Positions 16,993 to 26,546 of a stretch of 64,000 bases of DNA are shown here, in pieces. The position numbers and the translations under genes were made by a program. The number at the start of each line of letters is the position of its first letter. Position 1 is the first letter of the stretch. The stretch comes from Streptomyces sp. NBC_00659 (GTDB taxonomy: Bacteria; Actinomycetota; Actinomycetes; Streptomycetales; Streptomycetaceae), in contig NZ_CP109031.1 in NCBI RefSeq assembly GCF_036226925.1, positions 6,386,001 to 6,450,000 of the forward strand, written 5' to 3'. The notes below the pieces were generated by a model, which ran no database searches, was not told where the DNA came from, and saw only the letters and a list, made by a program, of their open reading frames with translations.

Positions 16993-19047
16993 GTGAGCGA
17001 CACCACCGATCTGATGGGCGCACGTGTCGAGGAGACCGCTGCCGCGCCCGCCACGGACGCCTCCGCGCCTGCCACCGGTGCCGGCTCCAGGCGACGCCGC
17101 GGTACCGGCCTCGAAGGCATGGTGCTGGCCGAGCTGCAGCAGGTCGCATCCGGCCTCGGAATCAGGGGCACCGCGCGGATGCGCAAGAGCCAGCTGATCG
17201 AGGTCATCAAGGAGGCGCAGGCCGGAGCAGGTGCTCCGGCCAAGACGGCGTCCGACGCCGCCGCCGAGACCAAGCCGAAGCGCCGGACCGCCTCGAAGGC
17301 CCGTACGGGTGACGAGGCCGCCGCGCCGGCCGAGGCCAAGGCCGAGAAGGCCGCCGAGAAGGCCGTGGCCCAGCAGCAGATCGAGATCCCCGGCCAGCCG
17401 GCCGGAGGTCCCTCCCGCCCGAGCGAGGCCGACCGCGGGGGAGACGACGCCCCCGCCGAGCGCCGCCGTCGCCGTGCCACCGCCGAGGCGGGCAGCCCCG
17501 AGACGGTCACCGCCGAGGCGAAGACCGAGACGCAGGGCGACGCCGAGAGCGCCGAGGGCCGTCGTGAGCGCCGTGACCGCCGTGACCGCGACCGGGGCGG
17601 CCGTGACCGCGACCGCCGCCCGGTCAAGGGCGACGAGCAGCAGGGCGGCCAGGGTGCCGGCCAGCAGCGCCCGGACCGTCAGGAGCGCCAGGACCGTCCG
17701 GACCGTCAGCAGCAGGGCGGCGGCCGTCAGGACCGCCAGCAGCAGCCGCGTGACGTCGGTCCCCGCGACAACGGTCCCCGCGACAACGGCCCGCAGGACG
17801 ACGACGACTTCGAGGGCGGCCGCCGCGGCCGGCGCGGTCGTTACCGTGACCGCCGCGGGCGTCGTGGACGCGACGAGATCGCCGAGCCGCAGGTCGCCGA
17901 CGACGACGTGCTGATCCCCGTCGCGGGCATCCTCGACATCCTCGACAACTATGCGTTCATCCGTACGTCGGGCTACCTGCCGGGTCCCAACGACGTGTAC
18001 GTCTCCCTCGCCCAGGTCCGCAAGAACGGTCTGCGCAAGGGTGACCACGTCACCGGCGCGGTCCGTCAGCCCAAGGACGGCGAGCGCCGCGAGAAGTTCA
18101 ACGCGCTCGTGCGCCTGGACTCGACCAACGGCATGGCCCCCGACTCCGGTCGCGGCCGGCCGGAGTTCAACAAGCTCACGCCGCTCTACCCGCAGGACCG
18201 GCTCCGCCTGGAGACCGACCCGGGCGTGCTGACGACCCGCATCATCGACCTCGTCGCGCCGATCGGCAAGGGCCAGCGCGGTCTGATCGTGGCCCCGCCG
18301 AAGACCGGCAAGACCATGATCATGCAGGCGATCGCGAACGCGATCACGCACAACAACCCCGAGTGCCACCTGATGGTCGTCCTGGTCGACGAGCGTCCGG
18401 AAGAGGTCACCGACATGCAGCGGTCGGTCAAGGGCGAGGTCATCTCCTCGACCTTCGACCGTCCGGCCGAGGACCACACCACGGTCGCCGAGCTCGCCAT
18501 CGAGCGCGCCAAGCGTCTGGTGGAGCTGGGCCACGACGTCGTCGTGCTGCTCGACTCGATCACGCGTCTGGGCCGTGCGTACAACCTCGCCGCCCCGGCC
18601 TCCGGCCGCATCCTGTCCGGTGGTGTCGACTCGACCGCGCTGTACCCGCCGAAGCGCTTCTTCGGTGCCGCGCGCAACATCGAGGACGGCGGCTCGCTGA
18701 CCATCCTGGCCACCGCGCTCGTCGACACCGGCTCGCGCATGGACGAGGTCATCTTCGAGGAGTTCAAGGGCACCGGCAACGCCGAGCTCAAGCTCGACCG
18801 GAAGCTCGCCGACAAGCGTGTCTTCCCGGCGGTGGACGTGGACGCGTCCGGTACCCGTAAGGAAGAGCTCCTGCTCGGCAGCGACGAGCTCGCCATCACC
18901 TGGAAGCTGCGTCGCGTGCTCCACGCGCTCGACCAGCAGCAGGCGATCGAGCTGCTGCTCGACAAGATGAAGCAGACGAAGTCGAACGCCGAGTTCCTGC
19001 TCCAGATCCAGAAGACGACGCCGTCGCCGGGCAACAACAACGACTGA
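16993..19047 (+). CDS. rho: Transcription termination factor Rho
   Basis: 684 residues, much longer than E. coli Rho (419). N-terminal Rho_N SAP-like fold ([20 protein letters not shown]), then about 200 residues of charged Arg/Asp/Gln-rich sequence (residues about 80-300), then the cold-shock RNA-binding domain (about 305-375), Walker A APPKTGKT (434-441), Walker [16 protein letters not shown], and the Q/R-loop region [19 protein letters not shown] 16993 follows GGGAAGGA at about 7 nt. The insertion is typical of high-GC actinobacteria. A 22-bp terminator follows. Confidence 0.95.
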   Translation: MSDTTDLMGARVEETAAAPATDASAPATGAGSRRRRGTGLEGMVLAELQQVASGLGIRGTARMRKSQLIEVIKEAQAGAGAPAKTASDAAAETKPKRRTASKARTGDEAAAPAEAKAEKAAEKAVAQQQIEIPGQPAGGPSRPSEADRGGDDAPAERRRRRATAEAGSPETVTAEAKTETQGDAESAEGRRERRDRRDRDRGGRDRDRRPVKGDEQQGGQGAGQQRPDRQERQDRPDRQQQGGGRQDRQQQPRDVGPRDNGPRDNGPQDDDDFEGGRRGRRGRYRDRRGRRGRDEIAEPQVADDDVLIPVAGILDILDNYAFIRTSGYLPGPNDVYVSLAQVRKNGLRKGDHVTGAVRQPKDGERREKFNALVRLDSTNGMAPDSGRGRPEFNKLTPLYPQDRLRLETDPGVLTTRIIDLVAPIGKGQRGLIVAPPKTGKTMIMQAIANAITHNNPECHLMVVLVDERPEEVTDMQRSVKGEVISSTFDRPAEDHTTVAELAIERAKRLVELGHDVVVLLDSITRLGRAYNLAAPASGRILSGGVDSTALYPPKRFFGAARNIEDGGSLTILATALVDTGSRMDEVIFEEFKGTGNAELKLDRKLADKRVFPAVDVDASGTRKEELLLGSDELAITWKLRRVLHALDQQQAIELLLDKMKQTKSNAEFLLQIQKTTPSPGNNND

Positions 19048-19097
19048 CGTCTTCGCGACCGAGGTCGTCCGCGACCGGAGTTCGCAGAGCAGAAACC

Positions 19098-19143
19098 GCA
19101 AAGGGCCGCCCCCGTCACCCAGGTGACGGGGGCGGCCCTTTGC
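19098..19143. terminator. Strong terminator after rho
   Basis: A 22-bp perfect stem (19098-19119 with 19122-19143), 50 nt after the rho stop and before the protease gene. Confidence 0.9.
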
Positions 19144-19225
19144 GCTGTTCGGGACACGTGTACGATCGCGCCCTTGAACAGCTGCTGAAGCAGATCTGAA
19201 CTCTTATCTCTGAGGGGGGACTTGA

Positions 19226-21052
19226 GTGGATACGTCCACGCCCGGGGGCGGTAGGCACAGACGCCGCATACGGATCGCCGTTCCGGTCGCCGCGGCCGGC
19301 CTCGCCGCCGCCGTCGCCGGTGCGCTCCTGGTGTCGTCTGCGAACGCCACACCCAGCCCGCCGACGCTGTCCCTGCCCGCCGTGAACATCGTCGGCTCCG
19401 TGCCGTCCCAGGCCACGCTGGAGAAGCGTGTCGCGGGCGCGCTCGCAGGTGATGACACCGCAGGCCGGACGACGCAGAAGGCGTCCCTGAGCGCCTCCAC
19501 GACCCCGGCGCACGTGGATCCGAAGATCATCGGCGGTACCGCGACCACCATCTCCACGGCCCCGTGGATGGCGCAGCTCTGGTACTACGACGAGGCCAAG
19601 GACATCGGCTTCTTCTGCGGTGGCTCCGTCGTCTCGCCGACGAAGATCCTCACCGCCGCGCACTGCACCAAGGACGAGAACGGCAAGATCTATGACTGGG
19701 CGGCCAACGGTGCCGTCATCACCGGCACCTCTCAGCTGCCGACTGAGACCAGCGTGAACGGCGGTACGGTCACCGCCGTCTCGCGGCAGTGGACCCACTC
19801 GTCGTACAACCCGAGGACCATCGACAACGACATCGCGGTCCTCACGCTGGCGAAGCCCGTCGCCGCCAAGCCGATCCGTATGACGACCTCCGGTGACACC
19901 ACGTCGTACGCGTCGGACAAGGCGACGCTCTACGGCTGGGGCCGCACCACCTCCACCACGCAGGACATCTCCGAGACGCTGAAGACGGCCACGCTGTCGA
20001 TCAAATCCGACAGCACGTGCAACACGGCCATGCGGTCGGTCCTCGGTGAGGACGACTTCGTCGAGGGGCACATGGTCTGCGCGGGCAGCGCGGCGGGCAC
20101 CGCGGCGACCGGCACCGACGACGGCACCACCAGCGCCTGCAACGGTGACTCCGGCGGCCCGCTGATCGTGAACGGCCGCATCGTCGGTGTCGTGTCCTGG
20201 GGTGTCGAGAACTGCGTCGCTAAGGGCGCGTACAGCGTCTTCTCGAAGGTCAGCACCTACGTCGGCGCTGCCTGGCCGCGCGTCGAGGACACCAACCTGA
20301 ACGGTGACCACAAGGCCGACCTGATCGTCCGCAACTCGTCGACCAAGACGGGCTACGAGAAGGACTCCAACGGCACCTCGTTCGCCGCTCGCAAGTCGAT
20401 GGGCTCGTGGGCCGGCGTGAATGTCGTACTCCAGACCGACCTCAACCGCGACGGCCACCAGGACCTCGTGTCCCGCAACAGCACCACGGGCGACGTCTAC
20501 TGGTCGCACGTGGTGCCGTCGACGAGGGAGACGGTCACCGACAAGATCTTCACCAACTGGAAGGCCCGCACCCGGATCATCGCCCCCGGCGACCTCACCG
20601 GCGACGGCCTGCCCGACATGCTCTCCGTCGACTCCACCGGAGCGATGTGGGAGTACCCGGGCAAGGGCAACGGCACCTTCTCGGCGCGGGTCCAGGTCAG
20701 CACCGGCTGGAGCCAGTACAACTCCGTGCGCGCGCACGGCGACTTCACCGGCGACGGCAAGGCCGACCTGATCGCGCGCAGCTCGTCCGGCTCGTACATC
20801 TACCTGTACAAGGGCACGGGCAAGACCGGCAGCGGTGCCTTCTCCACTCGCATCAAGGTGCGCACCTGGGCGGACTACAACGCCTTCGACGCTCCCGGTG
20901 ACGTGACCGGCGACGGCAAGGCCGACTTCCTGGCCCGCACCCCCGGCGGCACGCTCTACCTGTACAAGGGCACCGGAAAGGCCACCTCCGAGATCTTTGC
21001 CACGAGGATCTCGGTGGGTACCGATTTCAAGCAGTACGACATCTTCGGCTGA
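19226..21052 (+). CDS. Secreted S1-family serine protease with FG-GAP/VCBS repeats
   Basis: 608 residues from a GTG with GAGGGGGGA upstream. Arg-rich n-region and signal or anchor helix (15-40), propeptide to about 100, activation site KIIGGT (I101), triad H146 (TAAHC), D202 (DNDIAVL), S309 (CNGDSGGP). The residue six before Ser is S303, as in chymotrypsin, not the trypsin Asp. From about 345 five Asp/Gly repeats (GDLTGDGLPDML, GDFTGDGKADLI and similar) form a partial FG-GAP beta-propeller that may bind ligand or calcium. Single-gene unit between two hairpins. Confidence 0.88.
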   Translation: MDTSTPGGGRHRRRIRIAVPVAAAGLAAAVAGALLVSSANATPSPPTLSLPAVNIVGSVPSQATLEKRVAGALAGDDTAGRTTQKASLSASTTPAHVDPKIIGGTATTISTAPWMAQLWYYDEAKDIGFFCGGSVVSPTKILTAAHCTKDENGKIYDWAANGAVITGTSQLPTETSVNGGTVTAVSRQWTHSSYNPRTIDNDIAVLTLAKPVAAKPIRMTTSGDTTSYASDKATLYGWGRTTSTTQDISETLKTATLSIKSDSTCNTAMRSVLGEDDFVEGHMVCAGSAAGTAATGTDDGTTSACNGDSGGPLIVNGRIVGVVSWGVENCVAKGAYSVFSKVSTYVGAAWPRVEDTNLNGDHKADLIVRNSSTKTGYEKDSNGTSFAARKSMGSWAGVNVVLQTDLNRDGHQDLVSRNSTTGDVYWSHVVPSTRETVTDKIFTNWKARTRIIAPGDLTGDGLPDMLSVDSTGAMWEYPGKGNGTFSARVQVSTGWSQYNSVRAHGDFTGDGKADLIARSSSGSYIYLYKGTGKTGSGAFSTRIKVRTWADYNAFDAPGDVTGDGKADFLARTPGGTLYLYKGTGKATSEIFATRISVGTDFKQYDIFG

Positions 21053-21098
21053 CATCGCAGGTGAGCGGGTTCTTCCCCGCTCCGGCCGAGTGCACAGG

Positions 21099-21125
21099 GT
21101 GCCCACCGCGTCACGCGGTGGGCAC
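21099..21125. terminator. Terminator after the protease gene
   Basis: GTGCCCACCGCG (21099-21110) pairs with 21114-21125 across TCA and is followed by TTT. Confidence 0.85.
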
Positions 21126-21271
21126 TTTGCGTCGTGCAACCCCTTCCCGGGTTTCCCCGTCTGACCGTACGGAGTGACCATGGAGCGGTACGCCTTGTCA
21201 CGACCGGATGGGCCTGGCCCTGAAAGCAGGGGGTAACCGACCGTAAACGTAAAGAGGAAGCCGAGGAACAC

Positions 21272-22408
21272 ATGCCCGCCGAGAGCACGCCGGAGCCCGC
21301 CATACCGGGCGACCCCGGCGACAGCACCCCGCCCCGCCCGAAGGACGGCCGCCGCAAGGCCCGCAGCCCGCGCAGCAAGGCCCTGCTCGTCACGGCCTGG
21401 ACCGCGGCGGGTGTCGTGGCGCTCGGCGGCGCCGGAGCCGGGTATCTGTTCTTCAAGCTCAACGGCAACCTCAAGAGCGTCGACATCAACCAGGCGCTAG
21501 GCAGCGAGCGGCCCCTGAAGGTCGACAACGGCTCGGAGAACATCCTGGTCCTGGGCTCCGACACCCGCTCCGGAACCAACAAGAAGCTCGGCGGCGGCAC
21601 CGACGACGGCAGCGCCCGCTCCGACACCGCGATGATCGTCCACGTGTACAAGGGCCACAAGCGGGCCAGTGTGGTCTCCGTCCCCCGTGACACGCTCGTC
21701 GAGCGGCCCTCCTGCACCGACTCCAAGGGCACCGTCCACGGCGCGGTCTCCGGCGCGATGTTCAACTCCGCCTACTCCACCGGCGGCGCCGCCTGCGCGG
21801 TGAAGACCGTCGAGTCCATGACCGGCATCCGCATGGACCACTACATCGAGATCGACTTCAGCGGCTTCCAGAAGCTGGTCGACGACCTCGGCGGCGTCAC
21901 GATCACCACGACCAAGGCCATCTCGGACCACGAGAGCCATCTGCAGCTGACGGCCGGGTCCCACGAGCTCGACGGCAAGCAGGCGCTCGGCCTGGTCCGT
22001 ACCCGGCACGGCGTCGGCGACGGCTCCGACCTCGGCCGCATCCAGCTCCAGCAGGCGTTCATGAAGGCCCTGGTCGACCAGGTCAAGGACATCGGTCTCC
22101 TGTCCAACCCGAAAAAGCTGTACGACCTCGCCGACACCGCGACCAAGACGGTGACCACCGACTCCGACCTCGGCAGCGTCACCGCCCTCGCCTCCTTCGC
22201 GGGCGGCCTCAAGGGCATCGGCTCGTCCCACATGACCATGGTGACGATGCCGGTCCAGTACGACCCGGCCGACGCCAACCGCGTCCTGGTCGACAAGACC
22301 AAGTCCGAGCTGATGTGGAAGGCGCTGAAGGCCGACCGGCCGATCCCGAAGGCGGCCACCGAGGGAACCGCCACCGGCACCGCGAAGGGCGTCGTCAGCC
22401 CCGGCTGA
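21272..22408 (+). CDS. LytR-CpsA-Psr (LCP) family cell-wall ligase
   Basis: 378 residues. Cytoplasmic Pro/Arg-rich N terminus, one membrane span (about 38-65), then an extracellular LCP domain with [38 protein letters not shown] and [19 protein letters not shown]. The Arg and Asp residues bind the polyprenyl-phosphate head. LCP proteins attach teichoic acids or glycans to peptidoglycan. ATG follows GAGGAA. The C-terminal 50 residues are Thr/Ala-rich. The gene stands alone between a terminator and rpmE. Confidence 0.88.
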   Translation: MPAESTPEPAIPGDPGDSTPPRPKDGRRKARSPRSKALLVTAWTAAGVVALGGAGAGYLFFKLNGNLKSVDINQALGSERPLKVDNGSENILVLGSDTRSGTNKKLGGGTDDGSARSDTAMIVHVYKGHKRASVVSVPRDTLVERPSCTDSKGTVHGAVSGAMFNSAYSTGGAACAVKTVESMTGIRMDHYIEIDFSGFQKLVDDLGGVTITTTKAISDHESHLQLTAGSHELDGKQALGLVRTRHGVGDGSDLGRIQLQQAFMKALVDQVKDIGLLSNPKKLYDLADTATKTVTTDSDLGSVTALASFAGGLKGIGSSHMTMVTMPVQYDPADANRVLVDKTKSELMWKALKADRPIPKAATEGTATGTAKGVVSPG

Positions 22409-22492
22409 GCCCCCGCCGAGCTTCCACCGAGCCCCGGCCGAGCCCGTGCGGCCCGGGCGCGGACCGTCCCCGAGCCGCACGGGGCCGCACGG

Positions 22493-22518
22493 GGAATAGA
22501 TCGTCGCGTCCCTCCGTT
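22493..22518 (+). promoter_or_regulatory. SigR-type promoter of rpmE
   Basis: GGAAT (22493-22497), an 18-nt spacer, then GTT (22516-22518). This is the SigR consensus GGAAT-N18-GTT, about 104 nt before the rpmE start. S. coelicolor rpmE is an established SigR (thiol oxidative stress) target. Confidence 0.8.
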
Positions 22519-22621
22519 TTGGGGGATACGGCCAGTGCTGGCAGACTGGTACGTCGGCCCCGGTTCACGCATCCGCATCCAGCGGCGGCGACCCGGTGCC
22601 CTCCCGAAACTAGGAGACACC

Positions 22622-22843
22622 TTGAAGCGCGACATCCACCCCGAGTACGTCGAGACGCAGGTCAGCTGTACCTGTGGCGCGTCGTTCACCACCCGCAGCA
22701 CGATCTCCAGCGGCACCGTCCGCGCCGAGGTCTGCTCCGAGTGCCACCCGTTCTACACGGGCAAGCAGAAGATCCTCGACACCGGTGGCCGTGTGGCCCG
22801 CTTCGAGGCCCGCTTCGGCAAGGCTGCCGCTGCCAACAAGTAG
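22622..22843 (+). CDS. rpmE: 50S ribosomal protein L31 (zinc-binding C+ type)
   Basis: 73 residues from TTG 22622 with AGGAGA 5 nt upstream; the frame is open further up but L31 starts at MKRDIHPEY. Zinc ligands C16 and C18 (VSCTCG) and C37, C40 (EVCSECHPF) identify the C+ form. It bridges 50S and 30S subunits. A SigR promoter precedes it, fitting redox control of a zinc-thiolate protein. A terminator hairpin lies 10 nt after the stop. Confidence 0.95.
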   Translation: MKRDIHPEYVETQVSCTCGASFTTRSTISSGTVRAEVCSECHPFYTGKQKILDTGGRVARFEARFGKAAAANK

Positions 22844-22852
22844 CGAGCCCAC

Positions 22853-22900
22853 AGCGCCGGTCTTCGGAGTCCCCCGCACGGGGACGCCGGGACCGGCGCT
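22853..22900. terminator. Hairpin after rpmE
   Basis: AGCGCCGGTC (22853-22862) pairs with 22891-22900; a long inner region can also pair (CCCCG/CGGGG). A TT follows. Confidence 0.7.
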
Positions 22901-23013
22901 TTGCGGTCCAGCCCCCTCCCCGGGCTCTCGACGCGTTCGAGCAGGGGAACCCCACGCCGTACCTACGTCCCCACGCCCTGCACAGAGCCGGGGACAGTCC
23001 ATTGGAGCCGGAG

Positions 23014-24090
23014 ATGTTCGAGGCGGTCGAGGAACTGATCGGCGAGCACGCCGATCTGGAGAAGAAGCTCGCTGACCCGTCGGTGCACGCCGACCAGGCC
23101 AACGCGCGCAAGCTCAACAAGCGCTACGCCGAGCTGACCCCGATCGTCGCGACGTACCGCTCCTGGAAGCAGACCGGGGACGACATCGGCACGGCCAAGG
23201 AGTTCGCCGCCGTCGACCCCGACTTCGCCGCCGAGGTCAAGGACCTGGAGAAGCAGAAGGAGGAGCTCACCGAGAAGCTCCGCCTGCTGCTGGTCCCGCG
23301 CGACCCGAGCGACGACAAGGACGTCATCCTGGAGATCAAGGCGGGCGCCGGAGGCGACGAGTCCGCCCTGTTCGCCGGTGACCTGCTGCGCATGTACCTG
23401 CGCTACGCCGAGCGCGTCGGCTGGAAGACCGAGCTCATCGACGCCACCGAGTCCGAGCTCGGCGGCTACAAGGACGTCCAGGTCGCGGTGAAGACCAAGG
23501 GCGGACAGGGTGCCACCGAGCCCGGCCAGGGCGTCTGGGCCCGGCTGAAGTACGAGGGCGGTGTGCACCGGGTGCAGCGCGTGCCCTCGACCGAGTCGCA
23601 GGGCCGGATCCACACGTCGGCCGCCGGTGTCCTGGTCACGCCCGAGGCCGAGGAGGTCGACGTCGAGATCCTCGCGAACGATCTCCGCATCGACGTCTAC
23701 CGCTCCTCGGGCCCCGGCGGCCAGTCCGTCAACACGACCGACTCCGCGGTGCGCATCACGCACATTCCCACCGGAGTCGTCGCCTCCTGCCAGAACGAGA
23801 AGAGCCAGCTGCAGAACAAGGAGCAGGCGATGCGTATCCTGCGCTCCAGGCTCCTCGCGGCGGCGCAGGAGGAAGCGGAGCGGGAAGCCTCCGACGTCCG
23901 CCGCAGCCAGGTCCGCACGGTCGACCGCTCCGAGAAGATCCGTACGTACAACTTCCCGGAGAATCGCATCTCGGACCACCGCGTCGGCTTCAAGGCGTAC
24001 AACTTGGACCAGGTGCTGGACGGCGAGCTCGACTCGGTCATCCAGGCCTGCGTCGACGCGGACTCGGCCGCCAAGCTCGCCAACGCGTAA
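23014..24090 (+). CDS. prfA: Peptide chain release factor 1
   Basis: 358 residues. Coiled N-terminal domain, then the GGQ loop [17 protein letters not shown] (about 233-249), whose Gln is the PrmC methylation target. The stop-codon recognition element lies in the SNN/PxT-type loop around [12 protein letters not shown]. Terminates at UAA/UAG. ATG 23014 is chosen for the family start MFEAVEEL with GGAG 7 nt upstream. prmC follows after 36 nt, a classic functional pair. Confidence 0.95.
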   Translation: MFEAVEELIGEHADLEKKLADPSVHADQANARKLNKRYAELTPIVATYRSWKQTGDDIGTAKEFAAVDPDFAAEVKDLEKQKEELTEKLRLLLVPRDPSDDKDVILEIKAGAGGDESALFAGDLLRMYLRYAERVGWKTELIDATESELGGYKDVQVAVKTKGGQGATEPGQGVWARLKYEGGVHRVQRVPSTESQGRIHTSAAGVLVTPEAEEVDVEILANDLRIDVYRSSGPGGQSVNTTDSAVRITHIPTGVVASCQNEKSQLQNKEQAMRILRSRLLAAAQEEAEREASDVRRSQVRTVDRSEKIRTYNFPENRISDHRVGFKAYNLDQVLDGELDSVIQACVDADSAAKLANA

Positions 24091-24126
24091 CAGCAAACGA
24101 CAACAGCTCAGCCCCGGAGGACCAGC

Positions 24127-25008
24127 GTGCAGCAACATTTTGGGGGTCGACCCCCAAACCCCCGCAGCGTGCTGCTCGCGGAAGTGGCCCAGGCCACCCA
24201 GCGGCTGGCCGACGCCGGCGTGCCCTCGCCGCGCAACGACGCGGAGGAGCTCGCCGCCTTCGTCCACGGAGTGAAGCGGGGCGAGCTGCACAGCGTCAAG
24301 GACGCGGACTTCGACGCCCGCTACTGGGAGGTGACCGCGCGCCGTGAGGCCCGCGAGCCGCTCCAGCACATCACCGGGCGCGCCTACTTCCGCTACCTCG
24401 AACTCCAGGTGGGGCCCGGCGTCTTCGTCCCCCGCCCGGAGACCGAGTCGGTCGTCGGCTGGGCCATAGACGCCGTCCGCGCGATGGACGTCGTCGAACC
24501 GATGATCGTCGACCTGTGCACCGGCTCGGGCGCCATCGCGCTCGCGCTCGCCCAGGAGGTCCCGCGCTCCCGTGTGCACGCCGTGGAGCTGTCCGAGGAC
24601 GCCCTCCGGTGGACGCGCAAGAACGTCGAGGGGTCCAGGGTCGACCTGCGCCAGGGAGACGCCCTCACGTCGTTCCCGGACCTCGACGGCCAGGTCGACC
24701 TGGTGATCTCCAACCCTCCGTACATCCCGCTCACCGAATGGGAGTACGTGCAGCCTGAGGCCCGGGACCACGACCCGGAGCTCGCCCTGTTCTCCGGCGA
24801 GGACGGACTCGACCTCATCCGCGGCATCGAGCGCACCGCGCACCGGTTGCTGCGGCCCGGCGGCGTCGTCGTCATCGAGCACGCCGACACCCAGGGCGGA
24901 CAGGTGCCGTGGATCTTCACCGAGGAGCGGGGCTGGGCCGACGCGGCCGACCACCCGGATCTCAACAACCGGCCGCGGTTCGCGACCGCCCGCAAGGCGA
25001 TGCCGTGA
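24127..25008 (+). CDS. prmC: Release-factor glutamine methyltransferase
   Basis: 293 residues. SAM site DLCTGSGAIAL (about 132-142), Glu in AVELSED, catalytic NPPY in VISNPPYIPL (about 197). It methylates the Gln of GGQ in RF1/RF2. The N terminus is unusual: GTG 24127 has GGAGG upstream, but the next 14 codons (QQHFGGRPPNPRS) include a 20-bp palindrome and are not in the usual family start, which would correspond to GTG 24169 (VLLAEVAQATQRL). This looks like an in-frame insertion. Confidence 0.93.
   Translation: MQQHFGGRPPNPRSVLLAEVAQATQRLADAGVPSPRNDAEELAAFVHGVKRGELHSVKDADFDARYWEVTARREAREPLQHITGRAYFRYLELQVGPGVFVPRPETESVVGWAIDAVRAMDVVEPMIVDLCTGSGAIALALAQEVPRSRVHAVELSEDALRWTRKNVEGSRVDLRQGDALTSFPDLDGQVDLVISNPPYIPLTEWEYVQPEARDHDPELALFSGEDGLDLIRGIERTAHRLLRPGGVVVIEHADTQGGQVPWIFTEERGWADAADHPDLNNRPRFATARKAMP
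24139..24158. repeat. 20-bp perfect palindrome at the prmC start
   Basis: TTTGGGGGTC is followed directly by its reverse complement (24139-24158), 12 nt into the prmC frame and about 20 nt after GGAGG. In mRNA it could pair next to the initiation region. Confidence 0.85.
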
Positions 25009-25127
25009 GCGCGGCTCACCCGGTCCCGGCGCGCGGCGGCGCCGTGGTGCGCCCGCGCGTCGCCTTCGACCGCATCGCGTTTCTTCGCACCCCCAGCCAG
25101 CAGTACGTGTATGAGGAGGCCCGCTAA
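25005..25127 (+). CDS. Possible 40-codon coupling ORF
   Basis: GTG at 25005 overlaps the prmC stop (GTGA) and runs 40 codons to TAA at 25125-25127, directly abutting the ATG of the Sua5-type gene. It contains that gene's GAGGAGG. The translation (Arg/Ala/Val-rich, ending QQYVYEEAR) matches no family I know. It may be a translational coupling device or an accident of composition. Confidence 0.3.
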   Translation: MSAAHPVPARGGAVVRPRVAFDRIAFLRTPSQQYVYEEAR

Positions 25128-25775
25128 ATGGCACGGCGATACGACACCAACGACGCGACCGACCGCACCACAGGTCTGCGTGAGGCGGCGTCCGCCGTCC
25201 GCCGTGGCGAACTGGTGGTCCTCCCCACCGACACCGTCTACGGCATCGGCGCCGACGCGTTCACCTCGGAGGCCGTCGCCGGCCTGCTCGACGCTAAGGG
25301 CCGGGGCCGCAACATGCCCACCCCTGTCCTCATCGGCTCCCCGAACACCCTGCACGGCCTCGTCACGGACTTCTCCGAGATGGCCTGGGAGCTCGTCGAC
25401 GCGTTCTGGCCGGGCGCCCTGACCCTCGTCGCCAAGCACCAGCCGTCGCTCCAGTGGGACCTGGGGGACACCCGGGGCACGGTGGCGATCCGTATGCCGC
25501 TGCACCCTGTCGCCATCGAGCTCCTCACGGAGGTCGGCCCGATGGCCGTCTCCTCCGCCAACCTCACCGGCCACCCCGCGCCGGAGGACTGCGACGCCGC
25601 CCAGGGCATGCTCGGCGACTCCGTCTCGGTCTACCTGGACGGCGGTCCGACCCCGGGCAACGTGCCCTCCTCGATCGTCGACGTCACCGGCAAGGTCCCC
25701 GTCCTGCTGCGCGCGGGCGCCCTGTCGGCGGAGGAGCTCCGCAAGGTCGTACCCGACCTCGAGGTGGCGAATTGA
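25128..25775 (+). CDS. L-threonylcarbamoyladenylate synthase (Sua5/YrdC type)
   Basis: 215 residues. YrdC fold with the KxR/SxN nucleotide signatures: VVLPTDTVYGIGADA, KGRGRNMPTPVLIG, FWPGALTLV, VAIRMPLHPVA, VSSANLTGHPAPEDC. It makes TC-AMP from Thr, bicarbonate and ATP for t6A37 in tRNA. It lacks the separate Sua5 C-terminal domain. ATG 25128 follows GAGGAGG. Part of the prfA-prmC translation cluster. Confidence 0.92.
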   Translation: MARRYDTNDATDRTTGLREAASAVRRGELVVLPTDTVYGIGADAFTSEAVAGLLDAKGRGRNMPTPVLIGSPNTLHGLVTDFSEMAWELVDAFWPGALTLVAKHQPSLQWDLGDTRGTVAIRMPLHPVAIELLTEVGPMAVSSANLTGHPAPEDCDAAQGMLGDSVSVYLDGGPTPGNVPSSIVDVTGKVPVLLRAGALSAEELRKVVPDLEVAN

Positions 25776-25827
25776 CAGCCCCCGAGTCCCCCGGGCTCCC
25801 GGCTCGGCCGGAGCAGGGAGCAGTCCC

Positions 25828-26475
25828 ATGCGTGGCATAGGCGCGGGGTTCACCGGGACCGGCGGATCCCCGAGCGGATCCTTCCGCATCCTCCACGTCA
25901 GCACCGGCAACGTGTGCCGCTCGCCGATCACCGAGCGGCTGACCCGGCATGCCCTGGCGGACCGGCTGGGCGACCCCCTGTGGGGCGGCCTCATCGTGGA
26001 GAGCGCCGGCACCTGGGGCCACGAGGGCGCGCCCATGGAGGCCAACGCCGCGACCGTCCTGACCGACTTCGGCGCGGACCCCTCCGGCTTCGTCGGGCGC
26101 GAGCTCCTCGACGACCACGTCATCCGCGCCGACCTGGTCCTGACGGCCACCCGCGACCACCGTGCCCAGGTCATCTCCATGGGGCACTCCGCCGGCCTGC
26201 GCACCTTCACGCTGAAGGAGTTCACCCGGCTGGTGCGCGCCATAGACAGCTCGACCCTGCCGCCCCTCCAGGACGGCGTGGTCGAGCGCGCCGTCGCGCT
26301 GGTACGGGCCGCCGCCGCGCTGCGCGGCTGGCTGCTGGCCCCGACCGCGGAGGCCGACGAGGTGTTCGACCCCTACGGGGCGCCCCTGCCGTTCTTCCGG
26401 GCCATCGGGGACGAGATCAACGAGGCACTGGACCCGGTCGTCACTGCTCTGACGGGGGTACCCGCGCGGACGTGA
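25828..26475 (+). CDS. Low-molecular-weight phosphatase-fold protein lacking the nucleophilic cysteine
   Basis: 215 residues. The P-loop reads HVSTGNVCRSP where active enzymes have VCxGNxCRSP. The nucleophile position is Ser25, while the second Cys (C30), R31 and the following Ser-Pro are kept. The general-acid DP motif survives in VFDPYGAP. Extra segments around 150-185 lengthen it beyond the usual 150-residue fold. It is probably inactive as a Cys-phosphatase and may bind phospho-ligands. GGGAG precedes ATG 25828. Encoded between the Sua5-type and SHMT-like genes. Confidence 0.8.
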   Translation: MRGIGAGFTGTGGSPSGSFRILHVSTGNVCRSPITERLTRHALADRLGDPLWGGLIVESAGTWGHEGAPMEANAATVLTDFGADPSGFVGRELLDDHVIRADLVLTATRDHRAQVISMGHSAGLRTFTLKEFTRLVRAIDSSTLPPLQDGVVERAVALVRAAAALRGWLLAPTAEADEVFDPYGAPLPFFRAIGDEINEALDPVVTALTGVPART

Positions 26476-26546
26476 CACCGGGCGTGCGACCGGTCCCGGT
26501 TCTACATTGGACATAAGCGTCCCCCCGCAGATGTCCGGAGTCCACC

